A DNA stretch of 64,000 nucleotides from JBCBEX01 sp038528235 (GTDB taxonomy: Bacteria > Bacteroidota > Rhodothermia > Rhodothermales > Rubricoccaceae). Location of the stretch: assembly GCA_038528235.1 (NCBI GenBank), contig JBCBEX010000002.1, positions 1 through 64,000 of the forward strand. The letters run 5' to 3'. The notes under the pieces were generated by a model. It saw only the letters and a program-made list of their open reading frames with translations, had not been told where the DNA came from and made no database searches. The translations under genes were made by a program, and so were the position numbers. The stretch's first letter is position 1. Every line of letters begins with the position of its first letter. Below, piece after piece: positions 7,569 to 15,032 of this stretch.

Positions 7569-10500
7569 ATGCCGCTCGTCCGACAGACTCGCCTTGCCTT
7601 TCAGGAGGGCACGTCCGACAAGGTCTACGAGGTCGACCTCCGCGAGGAGGACGGCGGCTTCCTGGTGACGGTTCGCTACGGCCGCCGCGGCCAGGCGCTC
7701 CGCGAGATCCCGAAGACCAACCTCCCGGTGGACCGCGACGAAGCCGAGGCGCTCTTCGAGAAGCTCGTCGCCGCGAAGACGAAGAAGGGCTATGTCGAGA
7801 CGCCTGCCAACTCAGCCACCGCCAACTCAGCCACGTCGCGCCGTCCCGTCGATGCGGAAGCGCGGGCTGCAGCGATCATTGCGCGTCTCGACGCTGCGCT
7901 CGCCAACCCCGACGCCGAGACCGACTGGCCCGTGGAACGCGTGCTCTGGCGCGCAGGTGAACTGCGCCTCACGGCTGCGCTCCCAACGGTCACAGCGCTG
8001 CTTGACCACCTCGCCGCCTCGCTGCAGGACACGTGGCCGACCTCGAAGGACGACATCCGGCTGCTGCGGGCCTACTGCGCGCTCTGGGCGCTCGCCCGCA
8101 TCGGTCGCGCTGCTGAAGACCGCGGCTTGGATGCCCTTGGAGACGCGCGCAAAGCGATCCTGCGGCTGCTCGACGCCCAGGGGCCGCGCCGGTGGGAGCG
8201 TCTTCACGCCGGGCACGTCCACGACCTCGCCCAGGAGGCCCTACACCACCTCGCCAACGACGAGGAGCGCGCGGCCAACCGACGGATGCAGCAGACGGGC
8301 TTCCCCGACGTCATCGAGCGTCTCGCGGACCCAGAAGCTCGACGCACGCAGCTCGACACGTGGCTCGGGGCTGTCGCCCCGTCGGACCTCTACGACCTGC
8401 GCGACGCCATCGGCCTTACGCTATACGATGTGCCGGGCGCACACGAGACGCTCCTCGCCTTCGCCGTCGAGGCTCCGCTCGCCGCGCCGTTCGTCTACTG
8501 GCACCGTAGGCTGTTTAAGCTCGCCGAGCTCCGCGACGACGCTGAGCTGTACGGCCGCCTCGCCTACCGCTTCGCCACCGAGTCGTCTGGACTGAGCGCC
8601 TTCGACACCAGCTACGAGTGGAACTACGACGACGGGAAGTACCGCACCGTCGGTCGCCACCTGACGAAGAACGAGGAGACGGGCTACGTCGAGTACCGGC
8701 AGACCACCTCGGAGTACAACCACGGCTCGTGGCGCGACCGCACCATCCGGAGCGAGACGCAGGTACGCACGCCTGACGGCCCGGCGTGGGTAGGGACCGA
8801 CGACCTCACGCCGAATCAGGCGTTCGAAGAAGCCGCGCTCGGCTACTCCGAGAAGACGCGCGCCTACCTGCGCCGCCGCGCCTGGCGTACGCTGCGCAAA
8901 CTCGGCGAGGCCGACGACCCCGCCTACGTCAAGATGGCGGTCGGCCTGCTGCTCGCCTACACGGACTCCGATGCCGAAGAGCCCCGTGAGGTCATCTATC
9001 GATGGTACGACTGGCAGAACCGCGCGATGCGGTCGCGCACGACGCGCTACGACGCCTTCGCGCCGTACGTGGCGTTCAACCACGTGCTCTACACGCACAG
9101 CCCACGCTTCCAACTGAAGAAGGGCAACAAAGCGTGGTCGCTGCGAGAGGGCGTCACGTTGGGGACGCAAGCCAAGGCGCGTGAAGAGGCGTTCCCGCAC
9201 CTGTGGGATGCGCAGCCCGAGGGCCTGCTGCACCTCGTCGCTGAGAGCCGCTGCGCGCCGGTCCACGACTTCGCCGTGCGCGCCCTCCGCGCCAATCCTG
9301 AGTTTCTCGACCGCCTCGGCCTCGACGAAGTGCTACTGCTCCTGGGGCGGCCCTACGCCGACACCGTCCGCCTCGGCCTCGACCTCGCGCAGCGGCTCTA
9401 CGATCCTGCCAACCCAAACGTCCCGCTCGTGCGGGCCCTCCTCGACGCGACGCTGCTGGAGGCGCGCGCCCTCGCGCTCGGCTGGCTCAGCGACGCTCCC
9501 GACGACCTCCTCACCGACTCGGCGTTCGTGGCCGACCTGCTCGCGCACCGCTACGCCGACGTGCGCAGCGCGATGCGAGACCTTCTCGGGCGCAAGCGTC
9601 CGGCTGACCTGGACGACGAAGCGCTGTTAGTCCGCTGCATGGCGCTGCTGCTGACGTACGAGATCGATCCAGACGCCGCCGAGACCGACGCAGCGCGCTT
9701 GCGCGACCTCGGTGAAGCGATGCTGGCGCTGCTTCCCGGCGCGGTGCAGCGGCTCGCACTAGGCCTCATCGAAGACCTCGTCCGGCACCCATTCCCGGCG
9801 GTGCAAGCCGTGGGAGGCCGACTCCTCGCGCACCACGCCACGCCGCCCGAGGCGTTGCCCGCCGCACTCATCGCTGCGCTGATGACGGCCGACGACGCGG
9901 AGGTACGCGGCACCGGCCTCGCTCTTTTCGGTCGCCTCCCGGACGACGTGCTGCTCGATCAGCCGGAGGTCCTCGACGCGCTCGCGCAGTCGCCGCAGGC
10001 CGACGTGCGTGCGAATGTCCGCCCGGTAATTCTGCGACTCGCCGCCGATCACCCCGACTTCGCCCTCGCGCTGACCGAGCGCTTGCTGCCGCCGCTCTAC
10101 CGCACCGAGCGCATCGATGGGCTGCACGCCGACCTCGCCGCGCTGCTCACCGACGATGCCTTCGCAAAGGCTCGCGCTGCCTTCGACCGCGATCGGCTGT
10201 GGGGCCTGCTCCACGCGCGCCCAGTCCTGGCGCAGGAGTTGGGGGCCCTCGTCCTCGCCGAGCGCGACTGGAGCGACACGCTCACGATCCGCCAGATCAC
10301 GCGTCTCGCCAGCCACGAGGTCGTCGCCGTGCGCGACGCCGCCTGCGCGATGGTCGAGCGCCAGACGGACCGCATGCGCGCCCACCCCATCGACGCGCTC
10401 ACGCTGCTCGACGCCACCTGGGACGACGCCCGCGCCTTCGCCTTCGACTTCTTCGCGCGGACCTTCGACGAGGAGGTGTGGACGCCCGAGTTGCTCGTGC

Positions 10501-10970
10501 ACGTCGTGGACAGCGTGCGTCCGGACGTGCAGGCCTACGGCCAGACGCTCCTCACGCGCTTCTTCGACGAGGGCGACGGGCCGACGTATCTCCTCCGCCT
10601 CAGCGAGCACCCCGCCGCCAACGTCCAGCGCTTCGCCAGCGACTACCTCGATGCCCACGCGAGCGGCCACCTCGACCGGATGCAGGCGCTGGAGCCGTAC
10701 TTCCGCGCCGTGCTCGGGCAGGTCAACCGCGGGCGCGTCGCCAAAGACCGTGTGCTCGCCTTCCTGACACGCGAGGCTGCGCGCAGCCCCGAGGCCGCCG
10801 CCTTCGCCGCGCCGCTCCTCGCGCACCACTCGGCCACCATCGCCGTTGGCGACAAGGCCACGCTCATCGCTGCGATGCGCGACCTCCAGGACGCCCAGCC
10901 CGACGCCGACCTCGCCCTGCTGGAGCGCGTGCCCGTCCCCGTTCACCGCGACGCTGCGCAAGATGACTAG
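7569..10970 (+). CDS. WGR-domain protein with HEAT/ARM-like helical repeats (retron accessory protein)
   Basis: 1133-aa cytoplasmic protein. Residues 1-78 form a WGR domain (YGRRG at 37-41; family members carry W/Y-G-R here), a fold known to bind nucleic acid in poly(ADP-ribose) polymerases. A short Ala/Thr/Ser linker follows. The rest is nearly all alpha-helical, with repeated Leu/Ala helix pairs of the HEAT/ARM kind, interrupted near residues 340-400 by a charged, Tyr-rich insert. No catalytic motif is recognised. It is the first gene of the operon, 161 bp ahead of the SWIM gene. In type XIII-like retrons the ARM-repeat protein is one of two accessory proteins; a role as effector or sensor of DNA ends is inferred. 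WGR/SWIM pairs also occur without RTs, so the pair may be an older module. Confidence 0.85.
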   Translation: MPLVRQTRLAFQEGTSDKVYEVDLREEDGGFLVTVRYGRRGQALREIPKTNLPVDRDEAEALFEKLVAAKTKKGYVETPANSATANSATSRRPVDAEARAAAIIARLDAALANPDAETDWPVERVLWRAGELRLTAALPTVTALLDHLAASLQDTWPTSKDDIRLLRAYCALWALARIGRAAEDRGLDALGDARKAILRLLDAQGPRRWERLHAGHVHDLAQEALHHLANDEERAANRRMQQTGFPDVIERLADPEARRTQLDTWLGAVAPSDLYDLRDAIGLTLYDVPGAHETLLAFAVEAPLAAPFVYWHRRLFKLAELRDDAELYGRLAYRFATESSGLSAFDTSYEWNYDDGKYRTVGRHLTKNEETGYVEYRQTTSEYNHGSWRDRTIRSETQVRTPDGPAWVGTDDLTPNQAFEEAALGYSEKTRAYLRRRAWRTLRKLGEADDPAYVKMAVGLLLAYTDSDAEEPREVIYRWYDWQNRAMRSRTTRYDAFAPYVAFNHVLYTHSPRFQLKKGNKAWSLREGVTLGTQAKAREEAFPHLWDAQPEGLLHLVAESRCAPVHDFAVRALRANPEFLDRLGLDEVLLLLGRPYADTVRLGLDLAQRLYDPANPNVPLVRALLDATLLEARALALGWLSDAPDDLLTDSAFVADLLAHRYADVRSAMRDLLGRKRPADLDDEALLVRCMALLLTYEIDPDAAETDAARLRDLGEAMLALLPGAVQRLALGLIEDLVRHPFPAVQAVGGRLLAHHATPPEALPAALIAALMTADDAEVRGTGLALFGRLPDDVLLDQPEVLDALAQSPQADVRANVRPVILRLAADHPDFALALTERLLPPLYRTERIDGLHADLAALLTDDAFAKARAAFDRDRLWGLLHARPVLAQELGALVLAERDWSDTLTIRQITRLASHEVVAVRDAACAMVERQTDRMRAHPIDALTLLDATWDDARAFAFDFFARTFDEEVWTPELLVHVVDSVRPDVQAYGQTLLTRFFDEGDGPTYLLRLSEHPAANVQRFASDYLDAHASGHLDRMQALEPYFRAVLGQVNRGRVAKDRVLAFLTREAARSPEAAAFAAPLLAHHSATIAVGDKATLIAAMRDLQDAQPDADLALLERVPVPVHRDAAQDD

Positions 10971-10987
10971 CTCTTTTGCCCAGACAT

Positions 10988-11072
10988 ATTGCGTGTTTCG
11001 TGTTGCGTGTTTTTCCCGCCCAGAGGGATCGGACTACCTCGCTCCAATACGCAACACGCACTACGCAACACT
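10988..11072. repeat. imperfect inverted repeat between the WGR and SWIM genes
   Basis: The arm at about 10988-11010, read as TGCGTGTTTCGTGTTGCGT, is mirrored by 11047-11072, whose complement reads TGCGTAGTGCGTGTTGCGT. The stem is around 20 bp with few mismatches, and the loop is about 36 nt. It fills much of the 161-bp spacer. The arms use the same CGCAACA word that forms a tandem array at 55951-56012. Confidence 0.7.
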
Positions 11073-11131
11073 TGCTGTGACACCGAACCCACCAGACTCG
11101 ACACGTCGTCGCAAAAGCCTTGAGGTGACCG

Positions 11132-12790
11132 ATGCAGTTTGACTATCGCTACGCCGGGTCGTCCACGGCGACGACCACGCCCAACGCCACGGGGCTGTCG
11201 TTCGCCCCAGATACGCTGCGCAAGCCGACCCACTTCGTCGGCACGCTGCGGCAACACCTCCCCTTCCGCGAGGCCATCTCGGCGCTGCACGATGTCGTCG
11301 TGTCGGACCTCCGCTTCAAGCCAAAGGACCGCACCGAGTACGAGGCCTGGCTCGCCCAGCAGGAGGCCGCCTTCCTCGCCGACGCTATGGCTCGACACGG
11401 CGACGTGAGCGCCCGCATCAGCGACGTGCGCGCCGAGTTGACGACGCTCTGGAACACCGAGCGCTCCGTCATGAAGCCGTTCTGGGACGCCCGCCAGCGG
11501 TTCTTCAAGTACACCTACAAGAAGTACCGCGACCTCTGGTTCGTCCTCGACCCCGTCATCACCGTGCACCCCGATGAGGTCTTCTTCGAGTGCTTCAGCC
11601 AGGACGAGTCCAGCTACGGCCGCCTGAGCTGCAGCCACGAGGTCTTCGACACCATCGACGACGTCGCTTATGGGACGACGAACGTGGACTACTCGGCCGC
11701 GCTCTACGACGCGTTCCAGAAAATCCGCACCTACAAGACGACCGAGTTTGCCATCGACCCGAGCGGGTTCGAGGTGCAGACCGAGCACGAGGACGCCTAC
11801 AAGGAGGTCAAGATCGACCTGCCCGACAGTTGGGTGCGCGGCTTCCTGCAGGTGTCGAGCGCGATGACGCTGCCCGCGCGGCGCGTCGACCTCCACCCGA
11901 TGGACGTGCACAACCTGCTCTTCGTGCTCAAGCGCCGCAAGGAGCGCGAGGGCCCGCGCTCGATGCGCTACCACCTCACGCCCGGCGCGCCCGTCCGCGT
12001 GGTGTTCGAGCCGTGGAACATCGAGGTCGTCTGCCCGCGCTCGATCTACCGCGGCGACGAGGCCGACGAGATCCGCGTGTGGGGCCGCCGCCGCCTGACG
12101 ATCCTGGAGCGGCTGATCCCCGTCGCGCGCTCCTTCTCGATCTTCCTGCTCGGCACCGGCCTCCCGTCGTTCTACCTCGCCGACCTCGGCGACCTCACGT
12201 TCACGCTCGGCCTCTCGGGCTGGACGGCCAACGACTGGTCACGCCAGGGGCAGTTCGACCTCATGGCCCCGCGCGCCGACGTGGACGCCGCGACGAAGCA
12301 GCAGGTCTTCCGCGCGCTCGCCGAGACGTGGCAGGAGGCCCCGCAGTCGCTCGCCCGCCGGACAGGCCTCGACCGGAGCACGGTGCTCGCCGCACTCGGT
12401 GCCTACACGCAGGCTGGGCGTGCGATCTACGACCTCAACAAGGGCGTCTACCGCGTGCGCGAACTCAGCCGCGAGCCGCTCCCGCTCGACCGCCTCCGCT
12501 TCGCCAGCGAGCGCGAGCAGGAAGCCGACCGCCTCGTCGCCGAGGGCGCGGTCGAGGTGACCGCCGAGCCGCAGCAGGACGGCCGCCTTGTGCTCAGCGG
12601 CACCGTCCGCGACGGCACCCAGACCTTCGCGCCGACGCTCACCATCGACGCCGACGAGCGCATCGTGGCGGGCTCGTGCTCGTGCCACTACTTCGTCAGC
12701 AACAAGCTCATGAAGGGGCCCTGCGTCCACATGCTGGCGCTCCGTCGTGCCTACGCGCAGCGCACCCGCTTTGCCGGACGGCTGAATTAG
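11132..12790 (+). CDS. SWIM zinc-finger protein (WH-SWIM type retron accessory protein)
   Basis: 552-aa protein. The C-terminal SWIM finger is clear: Cys516-x-Cys518, a 12-residue spacer, then Cys531-x-His533, the CxC...CxH metal site that binds DNA or protein in other SWIM proteins. A region before it (about 360-450), with EAPQSLARRTGLDRSTV, looks like a winged-helix segment. The N-terminal two thirds is a mixed alpha/beta region rich in aromatic and charged residues that I do not recognise. It is the second gene of the retron operon, and the two structured RNAs lie between it and the RT gene. It may bind msDNA, the operon promoter or the WGR partner; none of this is visible in the sequence. 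Confidence 0.83.
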   Translation: MQFDYRYAGSSTATTTPNATGLSFAPDTLRKPTHFVGTLRQHLPFREAISALHDVVVSDLRFKPKDRTEYEAWLAQQEAAFLADAMARHGDVSARISDVRAELTTLWNTERSVMKPFWDARQRFFKYTYKKYRDLWFVLDPVITVHPDEVFFECFSQDESSYGRLSCSHEVFDTIDDVAYGTTNVDYSAALYDAFQKIRTYKTTEFAIDPSGFEVQTEHEDAYKEVKIDLPDSWVRGFLQVSSAMTLPARRVDLHPMDVHNLLFVLKRRKEREGPRSMRYHLTPGAPVRVVFEPWNIEVVCPRSIYRGDEADEIRVWGRRRLTILERLIPVARSFSIFLLGTGLPSFYLADLGDLTFTLGLSGWTANDWSRQGQFDLMAPRADVDAATKQQVFRALAETWQEAPQSLARRTGLDRSTVLAALGAYTQAGRAIYDLNKGVYRVRELSREPLPLDRLRFASEREQEADRLVAEGAVEVTAEPQQDGRLVLSGTVRDGTQTFAPTLTIDADERIVAGSCSCHYFVSNKLMKGPCVHMLALRRAYAQRTRFAGRLN

Positions 12791-12854
12791 TGTGACCGTG
12801 ATGCAGTGAAGCCGTGTTCGCGACTGCCTCACGCATTTTGTTCTTTCTCGATTT

Positions 12855-13100
12855 GACGGCGGCGGGGCCGCCTTGCACCGGAGCTCCGGTCTTCTGACCG
12901 GGTGCTCCAGGGTGGCGGATCGCCATCCACGCGCAGAGTACTGCCCCGCTTCACTGGCTCGCTCATAACAGAGTGGGACACTGCATAGGTAGTCGCGTTG
13001 CCGTGTGACGCCCGAGGCGTCGAACGGCGACTACCTATGCGGTCCCACGGGGAGTTGACCGATCCAGTCCTGTGGTTCTTCGAAGGCCCTCGCCGCCGTC
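12855..13100 (+). ncRNA. retron msr-msd RNA, copy 1
   Basis: 246-nt structured RNA. The ends pair as in retron a1/a2 repeats: 12855-12869 against 13085-13100, 15 bp with one bulge, then TTCTTTT. Inside, in order: conserved GCCTTGCACCG (12870-12880), with G12875 the candidate branching guanosine; hairpin 12880-12908 (CCGGTC-TTCT-GACCGG core); hairpin 12910-12928; conserved TCCACGCGCAGAGTAC (12926-12941); conserved GCTCATAACAGAG (12961-12973). A long msd-like hairpin follows: 12973-12979 with 13042-13048, then a perfect 14-bp stem 12983-12996 with 13027-13040, capped by GACGCC-CGA-GGCGTC. The RNA ends with GGAGTTGA and CGAAGGCCCT blocks. The second copy shows the same design. Confidence 0.85.
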
Positions 13101-13109
13101 TTCTTTTGT

Positions 13110-13354
13110 CTCGCCAGCTGTAGCTGGGCTTGCCTTGCACCGAGCCCCTTGGGGCTCCGGGCGGCGGATCGCCGTCCACGCGCAGAGTACGTACCCGCTT
13201 CCCTGGTCGCGCTCATAACAGAGCGGCCCGCTGGTCCCTACCCGCGATGACCGTGGGGCTTCCGAGAAGCCCATGCGTCGGGTAGGGACCGGGGCCGCGA
13301 GGAGTTGAGCGGCCCAGGCCTCAGGATCTACGAAGGCCCTGGCTCAGCAGCGAG
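13110..13354 (+). ncRNA. retron msr-msd RNA, copy 2
   Basis: 245-nt RNA starting 9 nt after copy 1, with the same architecture. The outer a1/a2 helix (about 13110-13131 with 13333-13354) is longer but has internal loops; T6 follows at 13356-13361. GCCTTGCACCG recurs at 13132-13142 (candidate branch G13137). A hairpin GAGCCCC-TT-GGGGCTC (13142-13157) replaces the first hairpin of copy 1 with different sequence. Hairpin 13159-13177 carries a compensatory change (C13162-G13174 for T12913-A12925). The 16-nt TCCACGCGCAGAGTAC (13175-13190) and GCTCATAACAGAG (13211-13223) are identical to copy 1. The msd-like hairpin pairs 13223-13229 with 13292-13298 and 13233-13244 with 13279-13290, with almost no sequence in common with copy 1. 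Confidence 0.85.
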
Positions 13355-13364
13355 CTTTTTTCCA

Positions 13365-13396
13365 CGACGACCTCGTTCTCCGACGACCTCGTTCTC
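13365..13396 (+). repeat. 16-bp tandem duplication before the RT start
   Basis: CGACGACCTCGTTCTC occurs twice head to tail, between the end of the second retron RNA and the RT start codon at 13415. It lies in the probable RT leader. Confidence 0.9.
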
Positions 13397-13414
13397 CAAC
13401 GACTGCGCCCGACG

Positions 13415-15025
13415 ATGGCCGACGACACGACCAACGATACCGCTCCGACGCCTGACGACCCCACTTCTGGAGACGGCGCCTCGCTCGACAGCGTCCAGCC
13501 GAAGACACGGCAGGAGCTCTATAAGCGCATCCGGGAGACCTCGCGGGACGAACTCGTCCTCGAAGAGATGAAGCGCTTCGGCTTCTGGGACGATAGCGCG
13601 ATGCCGTCGCCGCCCGAAACGCTCATCAAGCGGCGGGGCGAGTTGCAGCGTGAGCTGAACGAGTTACTGCGCGAGAAGCGGCTCGTCGAGGACCGCGAGC
13701 GGTTGCTGAAGGAGCAGCGCCAGGTCCGGATGAAGGAGGCGATGGAGCGCCGCAAGGAGACACGCGAACGCCGCAAGGCCGAGCGCGCCGCCCGCGCCGC
13801 CGCCTGGGCCGAGCGCCAGTCGAAGGAGGTGACGTACCTCGGCGACGGCGTCTCCGGCGGCCTCAACCACACCGATACTGACCCCGAACGCCTCGCCGAG
13901 AACGGCCTACCCGTCTACCGCACTGCGCTCGACCTCGCCAGCGCGATGGGCATTGAGCTGAGCGAGCTGCGCTTTCTCACGTTCACCCGCCGCGTGGCCC
14001 GTGTCTCCCACTACCGCCGCTTCCTCATGCCGAAGAAGCGCGGCGGCATGCGCCGTATCTCCGCGCCGATGCCGCGCCTCAAGCGCGCCCAGCGCTGGTT
14101 GCTCGACCACCTCCTCGCGGCCGTCCCGCTCCACGACGCCGCGCACGGCTTCGTGCCGGGTCGCTCCATCGCCAGCAACGCCGCGCCGCACGTCGGGGCC
14201 GACGTGGTGGTGAACATGGACCTCCAGAACTTCTTCCCGACGGTGACCTACCGCCGCGTGAAGGGCCTCTGGCGTGCGCTCGGCTACGGCGAGCAGGTGG
14301 CGACCGTCCTCGCGCTCCTCTGCACCGAGCCCGACACCGACGAGACGCGCCTCGACGGGCAGACCTACTTCGTCGCGAAGGGCGATCGTGTCCTCCCACA
14401 GGGCGCACCGACCAGCCCCGCGCTCACCAACATCCTCTGCCGCCGCCTCGACGCGCGCATGGCGGGCATGGCCGACAGCCTCGGCCTCGCCTATACGCGC
14501 TACGCCGACGACCTCACGTTCTCGGGCTCCGGCGAGGCCGCGCAGCACGTCACGAAGCTGCTCTGGCGCTCGGCGCAGATCATCGCTGACGAAGGCTTCA
14601 CGCTGCACCCCGACAAGCTCCGCGTGATGCGAAGCGGAGCCCGCCAGGAGGTCACCGGCCTCGTCGTCAATGAGAAGCTGAGCGTGGACCGTCCCACGAT
14701 GCGCCGCTTCCGCGCGACGCTCCGCCAGATCGAACTCGATGGACCGAAGGGCAAGCGCTGGGGCGACGCGCCCGACGTACTGGCGGCGGTGCATGGGTTT
14801 GCGAGCTTCGTGGCGATGGTGGACGCCGAGCGCGGTGCCCCACTCGCGACGCGTACCCACGCGCTGCTCGTCAAGCACCGCTGGGCGCCTGAACGTTCGG
14901 CCCAGCGCCCGCGCTATCGTCGTCCCATAGACGCTACCACCGTTGCTGACCTCCGCGCCGAGGAGTCCTCGATGCGCTCGACGGAAGACACCGACCGCAA
15001 GAAGCCGTGGTGGAAGCTCTGGTAG
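13415..15025 (+). CDS. retron-type reverse transcriptase
   Basis: 536-aa RNA-directed DNA polymerase that should start at a branching G of the adjacent RNAs and copy the msd part into DNA. The polymerase domain covers about 165-480: retron-specific motif X NAAPH (NAxxH) at 255-259, the motif A-like VVNMDLQNFFPTV, LPQGAPTSP at 327-335, the catalytic YADD at 363-366, and motif Y VTG at 413-415. No maturase or endonuclease domain follows, excluding a group II intron ORF. Unusually, some 160 residues precede it: an acidic start, then a highly charged coiled coil (about 70-135). Typical retron RTs are 300-400 aa, so this extension may tether the protein partners. The gene ends 7 bp from the convergent cysS stop. 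Confidence 0.95.
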   Translation: MADDTTNDTAPTPDDPTSGDGASLDSVQPKTRQELYKRIRETSRDELVLEEMKRFGFWDDSAMPSPPETLIKRRGELQRELNELLREKRLVEDRERLLKEQRQVRMKEAMERRKETRERRKAERAARAAAWAERQSKEVTYLGDGVSGGLNHTDTDPERLAENGLPVYRTALDLASAMGIELSELRFLTFTRRVARVSHYRRFLMPKKRGGMRRISAPMPRLKRAQRWLLDHLLAAVPLHDAAHGFVPGRSIASNAAPHVGADVVVNMDLQNFFPTVTYRRVKGLWRALGYGEQVATVLALLCTEPDTDETRLDGQTYFVAKGDRVLPQGAPTSPALTNILCRRLDARMAGMADSLGLAYTRYADDLTFSGSGEAAQHVTKLLWRSAQIIADEGFTLHPDKLRVMRSGARQEVTGLVVNEKLSVDRPTMRRFRATLRQIELDGPKGKRWGDAPDVLAAVHGFASFVAMVDAERGAPLATRTHALLVKHRWAPERSAQRPRYRRPIDATTVADLRAEESSMRSTEDTDRKKPWWKLW

Positions 15026-15032
15026 CCGGGGA

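Larger units (their letters stand above)
7569..15025 (+). other. type XIII-like retron operon with two ncRNAs
   Basis: Four parts run in one direction between the amtB terminator and the convergent cysS gene: WGR-HEAT protein, SWIM protein, two tandem structured RNAs, and reverse transcriptase. The protein set corresponds to what I remember as retron type XIII (ARM-repeat protein, winged-helix/SWIM protein, RT), a class defined by genome neighbourhood. By analogy with studied retrons it should be an anti-phage system in which RT and msDNA hold the effector in check (inference). Whether type XIII systems normally carry one or two RNAs is not known to me. Confidence 0.8.

Noticed and set aside
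12791..13414. Two related sequences beside an RT read as template and variable repeats of a diversity-generating retroelement
   Set aside because: The differences are compensatory and structural, not confined to template adenines; no variable target gene ends there, and the RT has retron motifs.
13415..15025. Group II intron reverse transcriptase
   Set aside because: No maturase or endonuclease domain and no domain V-like RNA; NAxxH and VTG motifs fit retrons.
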